NCBI RefSeq assembly: GCF_963676685.1
Contig: NC_092346.1
Coordinates: 79,623,821-79,687,820 of the forward strand
Direction of reading: 5' to 3'
Origin: Mytilus edulis
Lineage: Eukaryota > Mollusca > Bivalvia > Mytilida > Mytilidae
Length of the DNA: 64,000 nt
A program made the position numbers and the translations under genes. Each line of letters opens with the position of its first letter. The first letter of the stretch is position 1. Shown in pieces: positions 1-13,179 of this stretch. Under the pieces are notes generated by a model. It saw only the letters and a list, made by a program, of their open reading frames with translations. It was not told the origin of the DNA and did no database searches.

Positions 1-3000
1 TCAGTACCAAAGCACTGGCTACTATAATGGATGATATACTCTGTCAGTACCAAAGCACTGGCTACTATAGGGGATGGTATACTCGGTCAGTACCAAAGCA
101 CTGGCTACTATAGTGGATGATATACTCGGTCAGTACCAAAGCACTGGCTACTATAGTGGATGGTATACTCTGTCAGTACCAAAGCACTGGCTACTATAAT
201 GGATGATATACTCTGTCAGTACCAAAGCACTGGCTACTATAGGGGATGGTATACTCTGTCAGTACCAAAGCACTGGCTACTATAGTGGATGGTATACTCG
301 GTCAGTACCAAAGCACTGGCTACTATAGTGGATGGTATACTCGGTAAGTACCAAAGCACTGGCTACTATAGTTGATGATATACTCTGTCAGTACCAAAGC
401 ACTGGCTACTATAGTGAATGATATACTCTGTCAGTACCAAAGCACTGGCTACTATAGTGGATGGTATACTCGGTCAGTACCAAAGCACTGGCTACTATAG
501 TGGATGATAAACTCTGTCAGTACCAAAGCACTGGCTACTATAGTGGATGGTATACTCGGTCAGTACCAAAGCACTGGCTACTATAGTGGATGATATACTC
601 TGTCAGTACCAAAGCACTGGCTACTATAGTGGATGATATACTCTGTCAGTACCAAAGCACTGGCTACTATAGGGGATGCTATACTCTGTCAGTACCAAAG
701 TACTGGCTACTATAGTGGATGGTATACTCGGTCAGTACCAAAGCACTGGCTACTATAGTGGATGATATACTCTGTCAGTACAAAAGCACTGGCTACTAAT
801 GTGGATGGTATACTCGGTCAGTACCAAAACACTGGCTACTATAGTGGATGGTATACTCGGTCAGTACCAAAGCAATGGCTACTATAGTGGATGATATACT
901 CGGTCAGTACCAAAGCACTGGCTACATTTGTTGATGGTATACTCGGTCAGTACAAAAGCACTGGCTACTATAGTGGATGGTATACTCGGTCAGTACCAAA
1001 GCACTGGCTACCATAATGGATGATATACTCGGTCAGTACCAAAGCACTGGTTACTATAGGGGATGGTATACTCGGTCAGTACCAATGCACTGGCTACTAT
1101 AATGGATGATATACTCTGTCAGTACCAAAGCACTGGCTACTATAAGGGATGGTATACTCTGTCAGTACCAAAGCACTGGCTACTATAGTGAATGATATAC
1201 TCTGTCAGTACCAAAGCACTGGCTACTATAGTGGATGATATACTCTGTCAGTACCAAAGCACTGGCTACTATAGTGGATGATATACTCTGTCAGTACCAA
1301 AGCACTGGCTACTATAGTGGATGATATACTCTGTCAGTACCAAAGCACTGGCTACTATAGTGGATGATATACTCTGTCAGTACCAAAGCACTGGCTACTA
1401 TAGTGGATGATATACTCGGTCAGTACCAAAGCACTGGCTACTATAGTGGATGATATACTCTGTCAGTACCAAAGCACTGGCTACTATAGTGGATGATATA
1501 CTCTGTCAGTACCAAAGCACTTGCTACTATAGTGGATGATATACTCGGTCAGTACCAAAGCACTGGCTACTATAATGGATGATATACTCTGTCAGTACCA
1601 AAGCACTGGCTACTATAGGGGATGATATACTCGGTCAGTACCAAAGCACTGGCTACTATAGTGGATGATATACTCTGTCAGTACCAAAGCACTAGCTACT
1701 ATAATGGATGATATACTCTGTCAGTACCAAAGCACTGGCTACTATAAGTGATGGTATACTCTGTCAGTACCAAAGCACTGGCTACTATAGTGAATGATAT
1801 ACTCTGTCAGTACCAAAGCACTGGCTACTATAGTGGATGATATACTCTGTCAGTACCAAAGCACTGGCTACTATAGTGGATGATATACTCTGTCAGTACC
1901 AAAGCACTGGCTACTATAGTGGATGATATACTCTGTCAGTACCAAAGCACTGGCTACTATAGTGGATGATATACTCTGTCAGTACCAAAGCACTGGCTAC
2001 TATAGTGGATGATATACTCTGTCAGTACCAAAGCACTGGCTACTATAGGGGATGATATACTCGGTCAGTACCAAAGCACTGGCTACTATAATGGATGATA
2101 TATCGGTCAGTACCAAAGCACTGACTACTATAGTGGATGGTATACTCGGTCAGTACCAAAGCACTGGCTACTTTAGTGGATGGTATACTCTGTCAGTACC
2201 AAAGCACTGGCTACTATAATGGATGATATACTCTGTCAGTACCAAAGCACTGGCTACTATAGTGGATGATATACTCTGTCAGTACCAAAGCACTGGCTAC
2301 TATAATGGATGATATACTCTGTCAGTACCAAAGCACTGGCTACTATAGGGGATGGTATACTCTGTCAGTACCAAAGCACTGGCTACTATAGGGGATGGTA
2401 TACTCGGTCAGTACCAAAGCACTGGCTACTATAGTGGATGATATACTCTGTCAGTACCAAAGCACTGGCTACTATAGGGGATGATATACTCTGTCAGTAC
2501 CAAAGCACTGGCTACTATAATGGATGATATACTCTGTCAGTACCAAAGCACTGGCTACTATAGTGGATGATATACTCTGTCAGTACCAAAGCACTGGCTA
2601 CTATAGGGGATGATATACTCTGTCAGTACCAAAGCACTGGCTACTATAATGGATGATATACTCTGTCAGTACCAAAGCACTGGCTACTATAGTGGATCAT
2701 ATACTCTGTCAGTACCAAAGCACTGGCTACTATAATGGATGATATACTCTGTCAGTACCAAAGCACTGGCTACTATAGTGGATGGTATACTCGGTCAGTA
2801 CCAAAGCACTGGCTACTATAGGGGATGGTATACTCTGTCAGTACCAAAGCACTGGCTACTATAGTGAATGATATACTCTGTCAGTACCAAAGCACTGGCT
2901 ACTATAATGGATGATATACTCTGTCAGTACCAAAGCACTGGCTACTATAGGGGATGGTATACTCAGTCAGTACCAAAGCACTGGCTACTATAGTGGATGA

Positions 3001-5340
3001 TATACTCTGTCAGTACCAAAGCACTGGCTACTATAGTGGATGATATACTCTGTCAGTACCAAAGCACTGGCTACTATAGGGGATGATATACTCTGTCAGT
3101 ACCAAAGCACTGGCTACTATAGTGGATGGTATACTCGGTCAGTACCAAAGCATTGGCTACTATAGTGGATGATAGACTCTGTCAGTACAAAAGCACTGGC
3201 TACTAATGTGGATGGTATACTCGGTCAGTACCAAAACACTGGCTACTATAATGGATGATATACTCTGTCACTACCAAAGCACTGGCTGCTATAGTGGATG
3301 ATATACTCTGTCAGTACCAAAGCACTGGCTACTATAGTGGATGATATACTCGGTCAGTACCAAAGCACTGGCTACTATAGGGGATGGTATACTCTGTCAG
3401 TACCAAAGCACTGGCTACTATAGTGGATGATATACTCTGTCAGTACCAAAGCACTGGCTACTATAGGGGATGGTATACTCTGTCAGTACCAAAGCACTGG
3501 CTGCTATAGTGGATGATATACTCTGTCAGTACCAAAGCACTGGCTACTATAGAGGATGATATACTCTGTCAGTACCAAAGCACTGGCTACTATAGGGGAT
3601 GGTATACTCTGTCAGTACCAAAGCACTGGCTACTATAGTGGATGATATACTCTGTCAGTACCAAAGCACTGGCTACTATAGTGGATGATATACTCTGTCA
3701 GTACCAAAACACTGGCTACTATAGGGGATGGTATACTCTGTCAGTACCAAAGCACTGGCTACTATAGTGGATGGTATACTCTGTCAGTACCAAAGCACTG
3801 GCTACTATAGGGGATGGTATACTCGGTCAGTACCAAAGCACTGGCTACGATAGGGGATGGTATACTCTGTCAGTACCAAAGCACTGGCTACTATAGGGGA
3901 TGGTATACTCTGTCAGTACCAAAGCACTGGCTACTATAATGGATGATATACTCGGTCAGTACCAAAGCACTGGTTTCTATAATGGATGATATACTCTGTC
4001 AGTACCAAAGCACTGGCTACTATAGTGGATGGTATACTCGGTCAGTACCAAAGCACTGGCTACTGTAGGGGATGGTATACTCGGTCAGTACCAAAGCACT
4101 GGCTACGATAGGGGATGGTATACTCTGTCAGTACCAAAGCACTGGCTACTATAGGGGATGGTATACTCTGTCAGTACCAAAGCACTGGCTACTATAATGG
4201 ATGATATACTCGGTCAGTACCAAAGCACTGGCTACTATAGTAGATGATTTACTCTGTCAGTACCAAAGCACTGGCTACTATAGGGGATGGTATACTCTGT
4301 CAGTACCAAAGCACTGGCTACTATAGTGGATGATATACGCGGTCAGTACCAAAGCACTGGCTACTATAGGGGATGGTATACTCGGTCAGTACCAAAGCAT
4401 TGGCTACTATAGGGGATGGTATACTCTGTCAGTACCAAAGCACTGGCTACTATAATGGATGGTATACTCTGTCAGTACCAAAGCACTGGCTACTATAATG
4501 GATGATATACTCGGTCAGTACCAAAGCACTGGCTACTATAGGGGATGGTATACTCGGTCAGTACCAAAGCACTGACTACTATAGGGGATGGTATTCTCTG
4601 TCAGTACCAAAGCACTGGCTACTATAATGGATGGTATACTCTGTCAGTACCAAAACACTGGCTACTATAATGGATGATATACTCGGTCAGTACCAAAGCA
4701 CTGGCTACTATAGTGGATGATATACTCGGTCAGTACCAAAGCACTGGCTACTATAGTGGATGATATACTCTGTCAGTACCAAAGCACTGGCTACTATAGT
4801 GAATGATATACTCTGTCAGTACCACAGCACTGGCTACTATAGTGGATGATATACTCTGTCAGTACCAAAGCACTGGCTACTATAGGGGATGGTATACTCT
4901 GTCAGTACCAAAGCACTGGCTACTGTAGGGGATGATATACTCGGTCAGTACCAAAGCACTGCCTACTATAGTGAATGATATACTCTGTCAGTACCAAAGC
5001 ACTGGCTACTATAGGGGATGGTATACTCTGTCAGTACCAAAGCACTGACTACTATAGTGGATGGTATACTCGGTCAGTACCAATGCACTGGCTACTATAG
5101 TGAATGATATACTCTGTCAGTACCAAAGCACTGGCCACTATAATGGATGATATACTCTGTCAGTACCAAAGCACTGGCTACTATAATGGATGATATACTC
5201 TGTCAGTACCAAAGCACTGGCTACTATAGTGGATGATATACTCTGTCAGTACCAAAGCACTGGCTACTAGAGGGGATGGTATACTCGGTCAGTACCAAAG
5301 CACTGGCTACTATAGTGGATGGTATACTCGGTCAGTCAGT
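1..5340. repeat. 43-bp satellite/minisatellite array, about 124 copies
   Basis: The unit begins TCAGTACCAAAGCACTGGCT and returns every 43 bases from position 1 to about 5340. The array is open at the left window edge, so its true length is unknown. Most copies differ only at a few recurring sites: CTCTG or CTCGG at the unit end, GATGATATA or GATGGTATA, and TAGTGG, TAATGG or TAGGGG in the middle. Single-base indels are rare; one 1-bp deletion lies near 2100. The unit length is not a multiple of three and TAG recurs in the forward frames, so it is not coding. The last unit passes into unique sequence at about 5335-5345. Confidence 0.98.
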
Positions 5341-5344
5341 TACA

Positions 5345-8300
5345 TCAGCATATTCAAAACTAAAAAAAAAAACATGACACTCATATGGTCAATTATAATC
5401 TCCGTAAATCTGACCTTTTAGAATCTTGTGCCGGACAGTTATACATTATTTATTGACAGATTCATATGGTCTTGAAAAACCGAGTTATTATTTTCACTGT
5501 AATAAGGGAGATAAACCGAACATTTATATGGCCTATGATTTTTATATAAAAAAACAATGAAAAAAATGTGTCTTGCTATTATTTACTAATCTAACCAATC
5601 GAATATTGATTTATAAGCGTATTACATTATTTTCGGTCTTCCATCTCTTAGTTTGAACTAATAAAATGGATGAAAAATCGTTGACAATACAGGAAATTAA
5701 TCATATGTATACTACAAAGCCTAAGAGAATATAACGAAAAAAAGACTATTTTTAATTTAGAATGAATAATTCGAGGAATAATATTGAGCTATCCATAACC
5801 ATGTGACAGTGAGGAGTTTGTCCAGCCTACATAAAAGTTTATTTAGGGCAAATAAATCTTGACAAACTATCTCAATTTTCACACATATTACCCATTGTCA
5901 GTAAGAACCATTCTTTTATTGATAGGGATAAAGAACCCTCTGTACTGCACACTATTCAACCAGTGTTTAATGAGAATTTGATCCATTAAAACCATTTTCC
6001 TTTGAATTTCTACAACTTATGATTATCTAATAACTACTTCGTTTAATTGATTTTTTGAAAAAAAGTGTCTGTTCATATTAATTTCATACAAAATAAATAC
6101 GAAAAAATGAGTTCTGGACGCGTTGACGTGTTCTATGTACATCATTATTATACTGAATGTTCTTTAAAGTTGGTCCTGCTTTCCTTTTGTAGTTATAAAG
6201 ATTTCTAATTGAAAAAGTTTACGCCGCTACATAAAAAAAGTGGAAGAGAGTATTAAAGTTTTAAACGGGAATGACAAGCATCTACCACTGCAAATGTATA
6301 TTGTTCCCACGGCGAATTCAGAATCCTAGCTTTTAATATAGATCATTGATCAAAGCTTTATTTAAAAATAATAGTACTCATTATTCTGGTGATGTCTGTA
6401 TTGTCTTAGAGTAACGTGTACGCGGATGGGCTATCTGACGAATTCTTATGAAATATTGAAAGTACCGATAGCATGCTCTACTGCATATGAAAAAAAAACC
6501 CAAAAAACTATATACAATTAACTTGTATACTATCAGAGAATGAGCGAATTGAATTTTCTGTAGAAAAAAAATACAAATGTATAGGATGCACTTAAAATCG
6601 CATAAAGTACTAAACAAACTGATATAAAAATAATACTTTCCCTGAAAATCCATCCTACGAATTTTCGTTAGAAATGAAATCCTTAGTATATGATTTACTA
6701 TACGTCGATATGGCCGCAAGTGTACTCCTGGTCCAACAGGATATAATTCAAGCCAGAGTTCGACATTGATAACTGCTTACTCCAGTACTTATTCTCATCA
6801 GGTAAAGTTTGTAAAGTTTGTAAAGGTTTAACAAATGAAGTTGCAACTCTTTAGTTTAAACATATTTTATTTGCTGAATTAAAGCAAAATGGATTAGACA
6901 CAAGTAAATCATACTTATGAAGTCTTTTCCATAATACAATATAAAGTTACAATAATAGTATAATATAATGGACATGCATATAAAACAAACAGTTTATACA
7001 ATATAATACTAGCTTTCATAGGTGAACAAAGAGGAGACAAAGTAAAAAAGGAAAAAGAAAGTTTGAAAAATCGTATACTTCTGTGACGATGACTTGTGGA
7101 TTGATGGCAACGATGACGTCCTGTGTCAGCAATAATAACAGAGTTGCAACTCTTTCGGGAAATATTGTTTTTTTGGCTTTTTTGTAAGCCTTTTCCTTAT
7201 CTATACAACATTCTATACTTTCCAGAATTTCGCCCTGAGCGGTCTAACTGATAGTATTGAAAGAAAATATGCACCACACGAATAAAAAAGAATGCGTTTT
7301 CTGTTAAAAATACCCTTTTCATAGATTTTGAACGCCAAAATTTTACACTATAGGAAAAATTCAGTAGTTAAGGTTGTTTGAGATGTTAAGAGATACAATA
7401 GTTTTCTTCCATAAGTAATGAATTGACAACGACAATTTTTTTATTTTAAAGGGTACTATATTGAGCTGAAAAGTTTAAAATGCACCAAACCAAATTCGAT
7501 TTAAAACTGACAGATGCAAGATTAAACATATATATATATATAAATGGGAAAAAAATAATTTCAAGAAAAACAGTCTTCTAAAAAGAATGGCATAACTGAG
7601 AAAAAAGCTGCTTTCTTACGACAACAATCCAATAGCTATTAAAATTTCAATAATTGGAAATGTTGTGAGATTGCTTCCTGTTATTAACAAGATGTACAAC
7701 AGAATAAGTTTATCTCACCATGTTGTTAGTGTCGCTTTAATGAACTGTATGTTTACATTTTTTTCTATAATGTTGACACATTTCGTTGGAATGATGACAT
7801 TTTAGGTATTTTTAATGATTTTTTTCTTTTACACTGGGTAACCTTTTAAATTCTCTGGATTAAGTGAGTATTTTTGCGTTCGTTCCAGTAGATTTGACGA
7901 AAGTTTGATGAAGCGAAAATGTAATTAAAAAAATTTCCTCCATAGCAAACTAGGATTGGGAATTCGATGTAGAACTGCGGACTTCCGTCCAATATAAAAG
8001 TTTAATCAGAATAAATATTGTACCGGTATACACTCAGTCATACTGGGATTCAAAAGTTTACAACATATTCAGTAATAAAATCAAATGGTGTTTTTCTTCA
8101 ACTATCAAAGTTTTTAAAACACGACTTTTTGTCTTGTATAATAATTATGCAATAACATATAATTGTAATACTGACTAAACATTTATGCAAGTTGGCATAA
8201 AAACAAAGACAGGCGATGTAAAAAGACCCAGCAATAACAAGTGACACAACAACAAACGATGGATTAGGTTCAACGTTCTTAGTATGGTTTTATAAAAAGG

Positions 8301-9830
8301 AGAAAAAAAGACAAGTTGAGGTTCTCATTACGTTCAACTATTTATCTGCGTTATAATTCGAGTCTTCATCTACATAAGACATAAACTTTCTAAAAGTAAA
8401 ACGATGTTAAATGTGAATTATTAAAGACAATATTGATTAATTATAACTTCATTATTCAGGAAAAAAATCCCCAAAAAACAAAAAACGAAAGAAAGAAATG
8501 AAAGGTTTTGTGACATGGCAAGTCTATTAGATATCATTCCTATCTTACGTTCCCGTATCATTGAACTGTGAACGAGTTAAAGAATGAGCAATCAACAATA
8601 AATGTAATATCAGAGTATTAACAAAATACACGCGGGTGCAAGAAATTCTTTTACAGTAATAAAACGTTTTCATTTCTTTGAATATGAACAATTTTGGAAA
8701 TGAAGCGAAAACAGAATATTCGCTTCTCCACCCTGATTTTATAATCCGAATTAAATAAAATTGGCTTCATATCTTATAACTAATGAAATGGATAACATAG
8801 TTGAAATTTGGGGAACGCAGGATTTTCCACTCGAATGTACATTTGATTCGCGTACCGAAATATAAACATGTTTAAATTAATAAGCGACGATGATGTTATT
8901 CGAATTGTAAGGTACGTGAGTGCTTCGTAGTGAGAAGGCCTATTACAAAAGGTCAACGTAGCATACTAAATACAATGGACTGGATAGAGTAGTTGATGAT
9001 ATCTGTATTTTTATTCAATAAACATCTCTTCCATAATTCATATTTGACAGAATTTTCATAATAGAAATCTTTTAATCTGTTTACTCAAGAAAATGAGGAT
9101 ATACAACTTATAGAAATACTGAATATTAATTATGATTATATCGCTGGAATCTAAATTAAAAATTTACCAATCGCGTTCCGTTATACAAAAACGATTCTAA
9201 GGGTCAAATTTCTTCCATGATCTTTCAGGTTGGTCATTGTCACGAGAAAAAATGTACTTGAAATATCTAAATCCGAAACGAATAAAGTTCTCCAAATATT
9301 AATTGAAAAATGGTATTAAAAAAAATCATGATAAATAAATCTTCTTATATATTAATTTTTATGTTTAATAATCATCTCATGTTTTGACTGGATTAGATAA
9401 TTCTATATGAAATAAACAATTTCTTTTCTATGCCATTTTTTTTAGATTAGTAGTTTGAAAGATTTAAAAAAAAGTGATATATTAAAGAGAATATTAATTA
9501 AACTGTTGGCTCAACCGTGTATGCAACCGGTATCCCTTTATTCATAATGTGAACATAGTACCGAATTTACTTACTAGTACGTGGTAAATGAAACAAAGAA
9601 CAGAAAACAACCAAAGTTTTTAATTCCTAGTATTGTCATTCACTTTTTTCCATACCAACACGTCTTATTGTAATAATTCGACTCTAAAACAGTAATGATG
9701 AACACAATATGAGTGAAATCATTATTTGTTTAAAAAATGCCACCAATAAACGTGTGGTTTCACTAAGATCAAATGATCAATACGAATAACATATATATTT
9801 GTATAATTAACGACAACCATACCTCTTACA
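5345..9830. other. AT-rich intergenic stretch, nothing recognised
   Basis: There is no protein-like ORF, splice-site-flanked exon or repeat family that I can name. A short TA run lies at about 7529-7542. Short ORFs here, such as 6381-6719 on the minus strand, have low-complexity composition and start at non-ATG codons. This may be intergenic DNA or the intron of a gene lying outside the window. Confidence 0.6.
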
Positions 9831-9832
9831 AA

Positions 9833-10039
9833 TTGATACGATAGTCCCGTGCTTGTATTTCCTATCATGATTTTCTTGATAGAGGGTTGTTGCTCACAAG
9901 GAAGCTATTAAATCAAGAGTTCCAAATTGTGAAGTTGAAATCATCTCTTCGTAAATTTTACGGACGCCATCACGAGTTGGTTGACTGTTATGGAATAACC
10001 GTTTCACAAATGATATCGGATATGTTCCTTACGTCGTAA
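9833..10039 (+). pseudogene. Reverse transcriptase C-terminal fragment (Penelope-like)
   Basis: Read from TTG at 9833, the frame gives a thumb-region stretch of 68 codons with motifs SYHDFLDRGLLLTRKLL, SSLRKFYGRHHELV and YGITVSQMISDMF, ending at TAA 10037-10039. One in-frame TAG at 9842 interrupts it. The same motifs occur in the longer copy on the minus strand at 19257-19502, so this is one family. Only the C-terminus remains, so it is a 5'-truncated, dead copy. The element's 3' tail follows directly. Confidence 0.7.
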
Positions 10040-10390
10040 CTACAATCCCCTTCCCTTTCATGAATGTGACCTACCGAATTAGACTATTTACCGGATTTGT
10101 TATAAAATAAGCAACACGACGGGTGCCACATGTGGAGCAGGATCTGCTTACCCTTCCGGAGCACCTGAGATCACCCCTAGTTTTTGGTGGGGTTCGTGTT
10201 GTTTATTCTTTAATTTTCTATGTTGTGTCATGTGTACTATTGTTTGTCTGTTTGTCCTTTTCATTTTTAGCCATGGCGTTGTCAGTTTATTTTCGATTTA
10301 TGAGTTTGACTCTCCCTCTGGTATCTTTCGTCCCTCTTTTACACAGACATCGTCTTTTATTGAGGTGTTGTTCACAAGGGTGCTAAGGCT
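10040..10390 (+). repeat. 3' tail of the reverse-transcriptase element
   Basis: This follows the RT stop at 10039. It contains GGTGCCACATGTGGAGCAGG, GATCTGCTTACCCTTCCGGA and the end TTTCGTCCCTCTTTT. The same tail occurs alone on the minus strand at 25983-26285 and 33600-33845, degenerate on the minus strand at 18950-19115, and partially on the plus strand at 36600-36700 and 51855-52020. The 87-codon ORF at 10123-10386 lies wholly inside this tail and is not a gene. Confidence 0.75.
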
Positions 10391-10789
10391 AAGGATAACT
10401 GTTTGACTAAAGAACCTCATATCAGTTAAGACAGTCTTTTGTAAGGATAAATTATCATTTTATGTAAAAAATTATATTCCTAAAATGAATCTTTCAATCA
10501 CTATACAGTTGAAGTATTACAGTTCTGATAATACATTTTACGATAGGAATAAAGCTTCTAGCTTTTCAAGAAAATAAAAACGGGATTTGATCTTATTTTA
10601 GATTTTAAACAATCATGTGTCAAATAATAAGAAAAACAATAATCTCTACATGTAACTTACCGACACTTTTATTAAAACATTGATTGAACCATTTAAAAAG
10701 CAACAAAAGGACATCTATTCTGAAAACCGAAATAACCTGTATTGTTTTACTGATATACGATCTGAAATGTTTCGTTATAAGTACACTTG
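10391..10789. other. Intergenic, nothing recognised
   Basis: No ORF, exon signal or named repeat is visible between the RT tail and the degenerate tandem repeat that follows. Confidence 0.5.
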
Positions 10790-11305
10790 CCGTTAATAGC
10801 GAGTAATATCATCGACTAATCTCGCCTATAATATCGAGTCAGCTAACATATAATGAGTTAAACATTATATATCATTGCCTAAAACACTGTTTCTGCCATT
10901 GTATACGCATTCATATAATACAGAGTCAGCCATTTAATACATTTGCCTATAATACCGTATGTCAATAAATATAGTTGCCTATCATACAGTCAATAAAACA
11001 ATTGCCTTTAAAACCGATTCCTGTTTTACTAATTTGACTCTTATATTGGGCCATCAAGTAAATAAACTTGCCTATAATATGTAGTCAGCAAATACATACA
11101 CTCGTCTTGTATATAACCTCCTTGGTTATACCGAGTAGGCCAATACATACCCTTGCATTTAATAGAGAGTAACTCAATAAATGCGAATGTTGTTTTAATA
11201 CCGAGTCATCCTCAATAATACTCTTTCCTTTTTATTATCCGAGTGAACAAATATATACGCTTGCCTTTTTAATACCGAGCCAGCCAATAAATTCGCGACC
11301 CTTTG
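10790..11305. repeat. Degenerate tandem repeat, unit roughly 45-50 bp
   Basis: Variants of GCCTATAATACCGAGTCAGC followed by CAATAAATA recur about every 45-50 bases (near 10838, 10930, 10970, 11075, 11140, 11200, 11275). Divergence between units is high, so the array is old. Its right part is included in the duplicated segment that reappears at 12150. Confidence 0.6.
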
Positions 11306-11820
11306 GATTTCCAAATAACTTCCCTAATAAAAAAGTCAATCACATGGTTTGTTTCGACCCCAACCATAAAAAACCTTCATCTTTTCTAATCAAGTAACAT
11401 GGAAACTTTAAACTATTTGGATACCTTTAGTCGGTACAGAACTTTTAATAAAAATACGCATCTACAATGAAATGCAAATTTAACTACATACTCATATATA
11501 TCATGACATGAAATTCAAGTGCTTTTAGTTTATATTTTATTGCTTGATCACCAACCGAATTTTAAGGAAGAAAATCTACTTTTATATGATATTTTAAGTA
11601 ATATTTGATGTAATTTCGTCATGCTCCCCATTTTAATTAACTGTTGGTCTATCCCTCGGTCTATCCTGACTTATTACATGTAACCACTGGGAGTTAAACA
11701 ATCAACACTTGATCACCCAATAGGTAGGTTTTTTTCGATGGAAGAATTTCTTATTAGATATTTCAATACAAGTTTTCAAAATTTGGATAATGTTTTTTAG
11801 TTGTAAATGACATTCTAAAT
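11085..11820 (+). repeat. Dispersed segment, copy 1
   Basis: This matches 12150-13145 along most of its length, starting at TCAGCAAATACATACACTCG and including CTATCCTGACTTATTACAT and AATCAACACTTGATCACCCA. Relative to copy 2 it lacks about 75 bp after TTTCAAT near 11768. It also lacks the 12722-12870 insertion, so it serves as the empty site. Part of the segment recurs at 62655-62965. Confidence 0.75.
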
Positions 11821-12149
11821 AAAATTGTTTAGTTTAATGAGCAGTCGAGTAACGGGTTACTTATAAACTTCCGTCAAACATGAATGTGTACACTTGCAAA
11901 AACCTGATAACCTCTCTAATGCTCCCTTCACATTCAATGATTTTTCGTACGAGTCCTTGGATCACCAATTCGTAGTCGATCGCAAGCATACGTAAATAAC
12001 TCAGCACAACTTGCTTCAACTCGCAGTCCCTCTAAAGGACCCGGGAAAGAAGAGTCATTTTTTACAAGTCAAAATATTCCAAAATTGTCAACATAATCTT
12101 TTTCTTCATAAACAACTCGTTAGAATCCGTAAGTGTCGTAAACCGTTCG
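11821..12149. other. Spacer between the two segment copies
   Basis: Non-coding sequence with no recognised repeat or ORF. Confidence 0.5.
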
Positions 12150-13145
12150 TCAGCAAATACATACACTCGTCTTGTATATAACCTTCTTGGTTATACCGAG
12201 TAGGCCAATAAATACCCTTGCATTTATGGAGAGTAACTCAATAAATTCGAATATTTTTTTGATACCGAGTCAGCCTCAATAATACTCTTTCCTTTTTATT
12301 GCCCGAGTTAATAAGTATATACGCTTGACTTTTTAATAACGAGCCTGCCAATAAATTCGCTACCCGTTATTCACATTTCAATATTTCAAATTAGATTTCA
12401 AAACAACTTCCCTAATAACAAAATGTCAATCAGATGTTTTGTTTCGACCTCAACCATAATAACATTCATCTTTTTTAATCAAGTAACAGGAAAACTTAAA
12501 ACTCGGTGATAGTATTAAAAAAAAATATATAGTAACACCAACGTGAATACCTTTAGTCGGTATCGAAGTTTTAAATGGAAAAACGCATTTACAATGAAAT
12601 GCAAATTGAACTACTGTTACGTATATAGCATGACAAGAAATTAAAAGTGCAGTTAGTTTATGTTAAATGCTAACTCACCAACCAAATTTCTACGGTAGAA
12701 AATCTGCTTTGATATGTATTTTCCTTTTGATTTTTCAATGGTTTTCAACTTTGTACTTGTTTGGCTTTATAACTATTTTTATCTGAGCGTCACTGATGAA
12801 TCGTTTGTAGACGAAACGCGCGTCTGGCGTATTAAGTTGTGAGCCTGTTACCTTTGATAACTATTTATACTAAATGTTTGATGATATAAATTTGACATGC
12901 TTCCCCATTAACAACTCTTGGTCTATCCTGATTTATAAGCAACTAGGAGTTAAAAATCAACATTTGATCACCCAATAGGTTTTTTTTCGATGGAAGCATT
13001 TCTTATAAAATATTTCAATTTCAAGGCATCAATCCATGCGATGTTTATCCAGGTTCTTCGAAACATCAACGTCAATACCGTTCAACTGCACACACAAGTT
13101 TTCAGTATACGAGTAATCTTTTTTAATTGTAAATGTCATCATAAT
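12150..13145 (+). repeat. Dispersed segment, copy 2, with insertion
   Basis: Second copy of the 11085 segment, in the same orientation and about 1.06 kb downstream. It carries an extra block at about 12722-12870 that is absent from copy 1 and from the third copy at 62655-62965. Confidence 0.75.
12722..12870 (+). mobile_element. Hammerhead-like short interspersed element insertion
   Basis: This is a roughly 149-bp block inserted into copy 2. It contains CTGATGA at 12793-12799, a short hairpin ending GAC, GAAA at 12813-12816, then CGC and GCG arms with a TCTG-type loop, and TA at 12830-12831. That order matches a hammerhead ribozyme core (CUGAUGA, stem II, GAAA, stem III, UH). Stem I pairing is not evident, so self-cleavage is unproven. 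Related copies lie on the minus strand at 39748-40155 and, decayed, at 25000-25075. Confidence 0.6.
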
Positions 13146-13179
13146 AACTTTCGATGAACTGCATAGAAGAATCATGAGT

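Noticed and set aside
1..5340. Possible CRISPR array, because of regular spacing
   Set aside because: The repeats are directly adjacent 43-bp units without unique spacers, in an animal genome; it is a satellite.
5233..5421. 62-codon ORF at the end of the satellite
   Set aside because: It is satellite sequence read across units into unique DNA; the 43-bp unit shifts frame each copy and contains TAG.
6381..6719. 112-codon minus-strand ORF
   Set aside because: Starts at TTG, is low complexity, has no domain, paralogue or splice context.
10123..10386. 87-codon hydrophobic ORF
   Set aside because: It lies wholly inside the 3' tail of an RT element that recurs without an open frame elsewhere.
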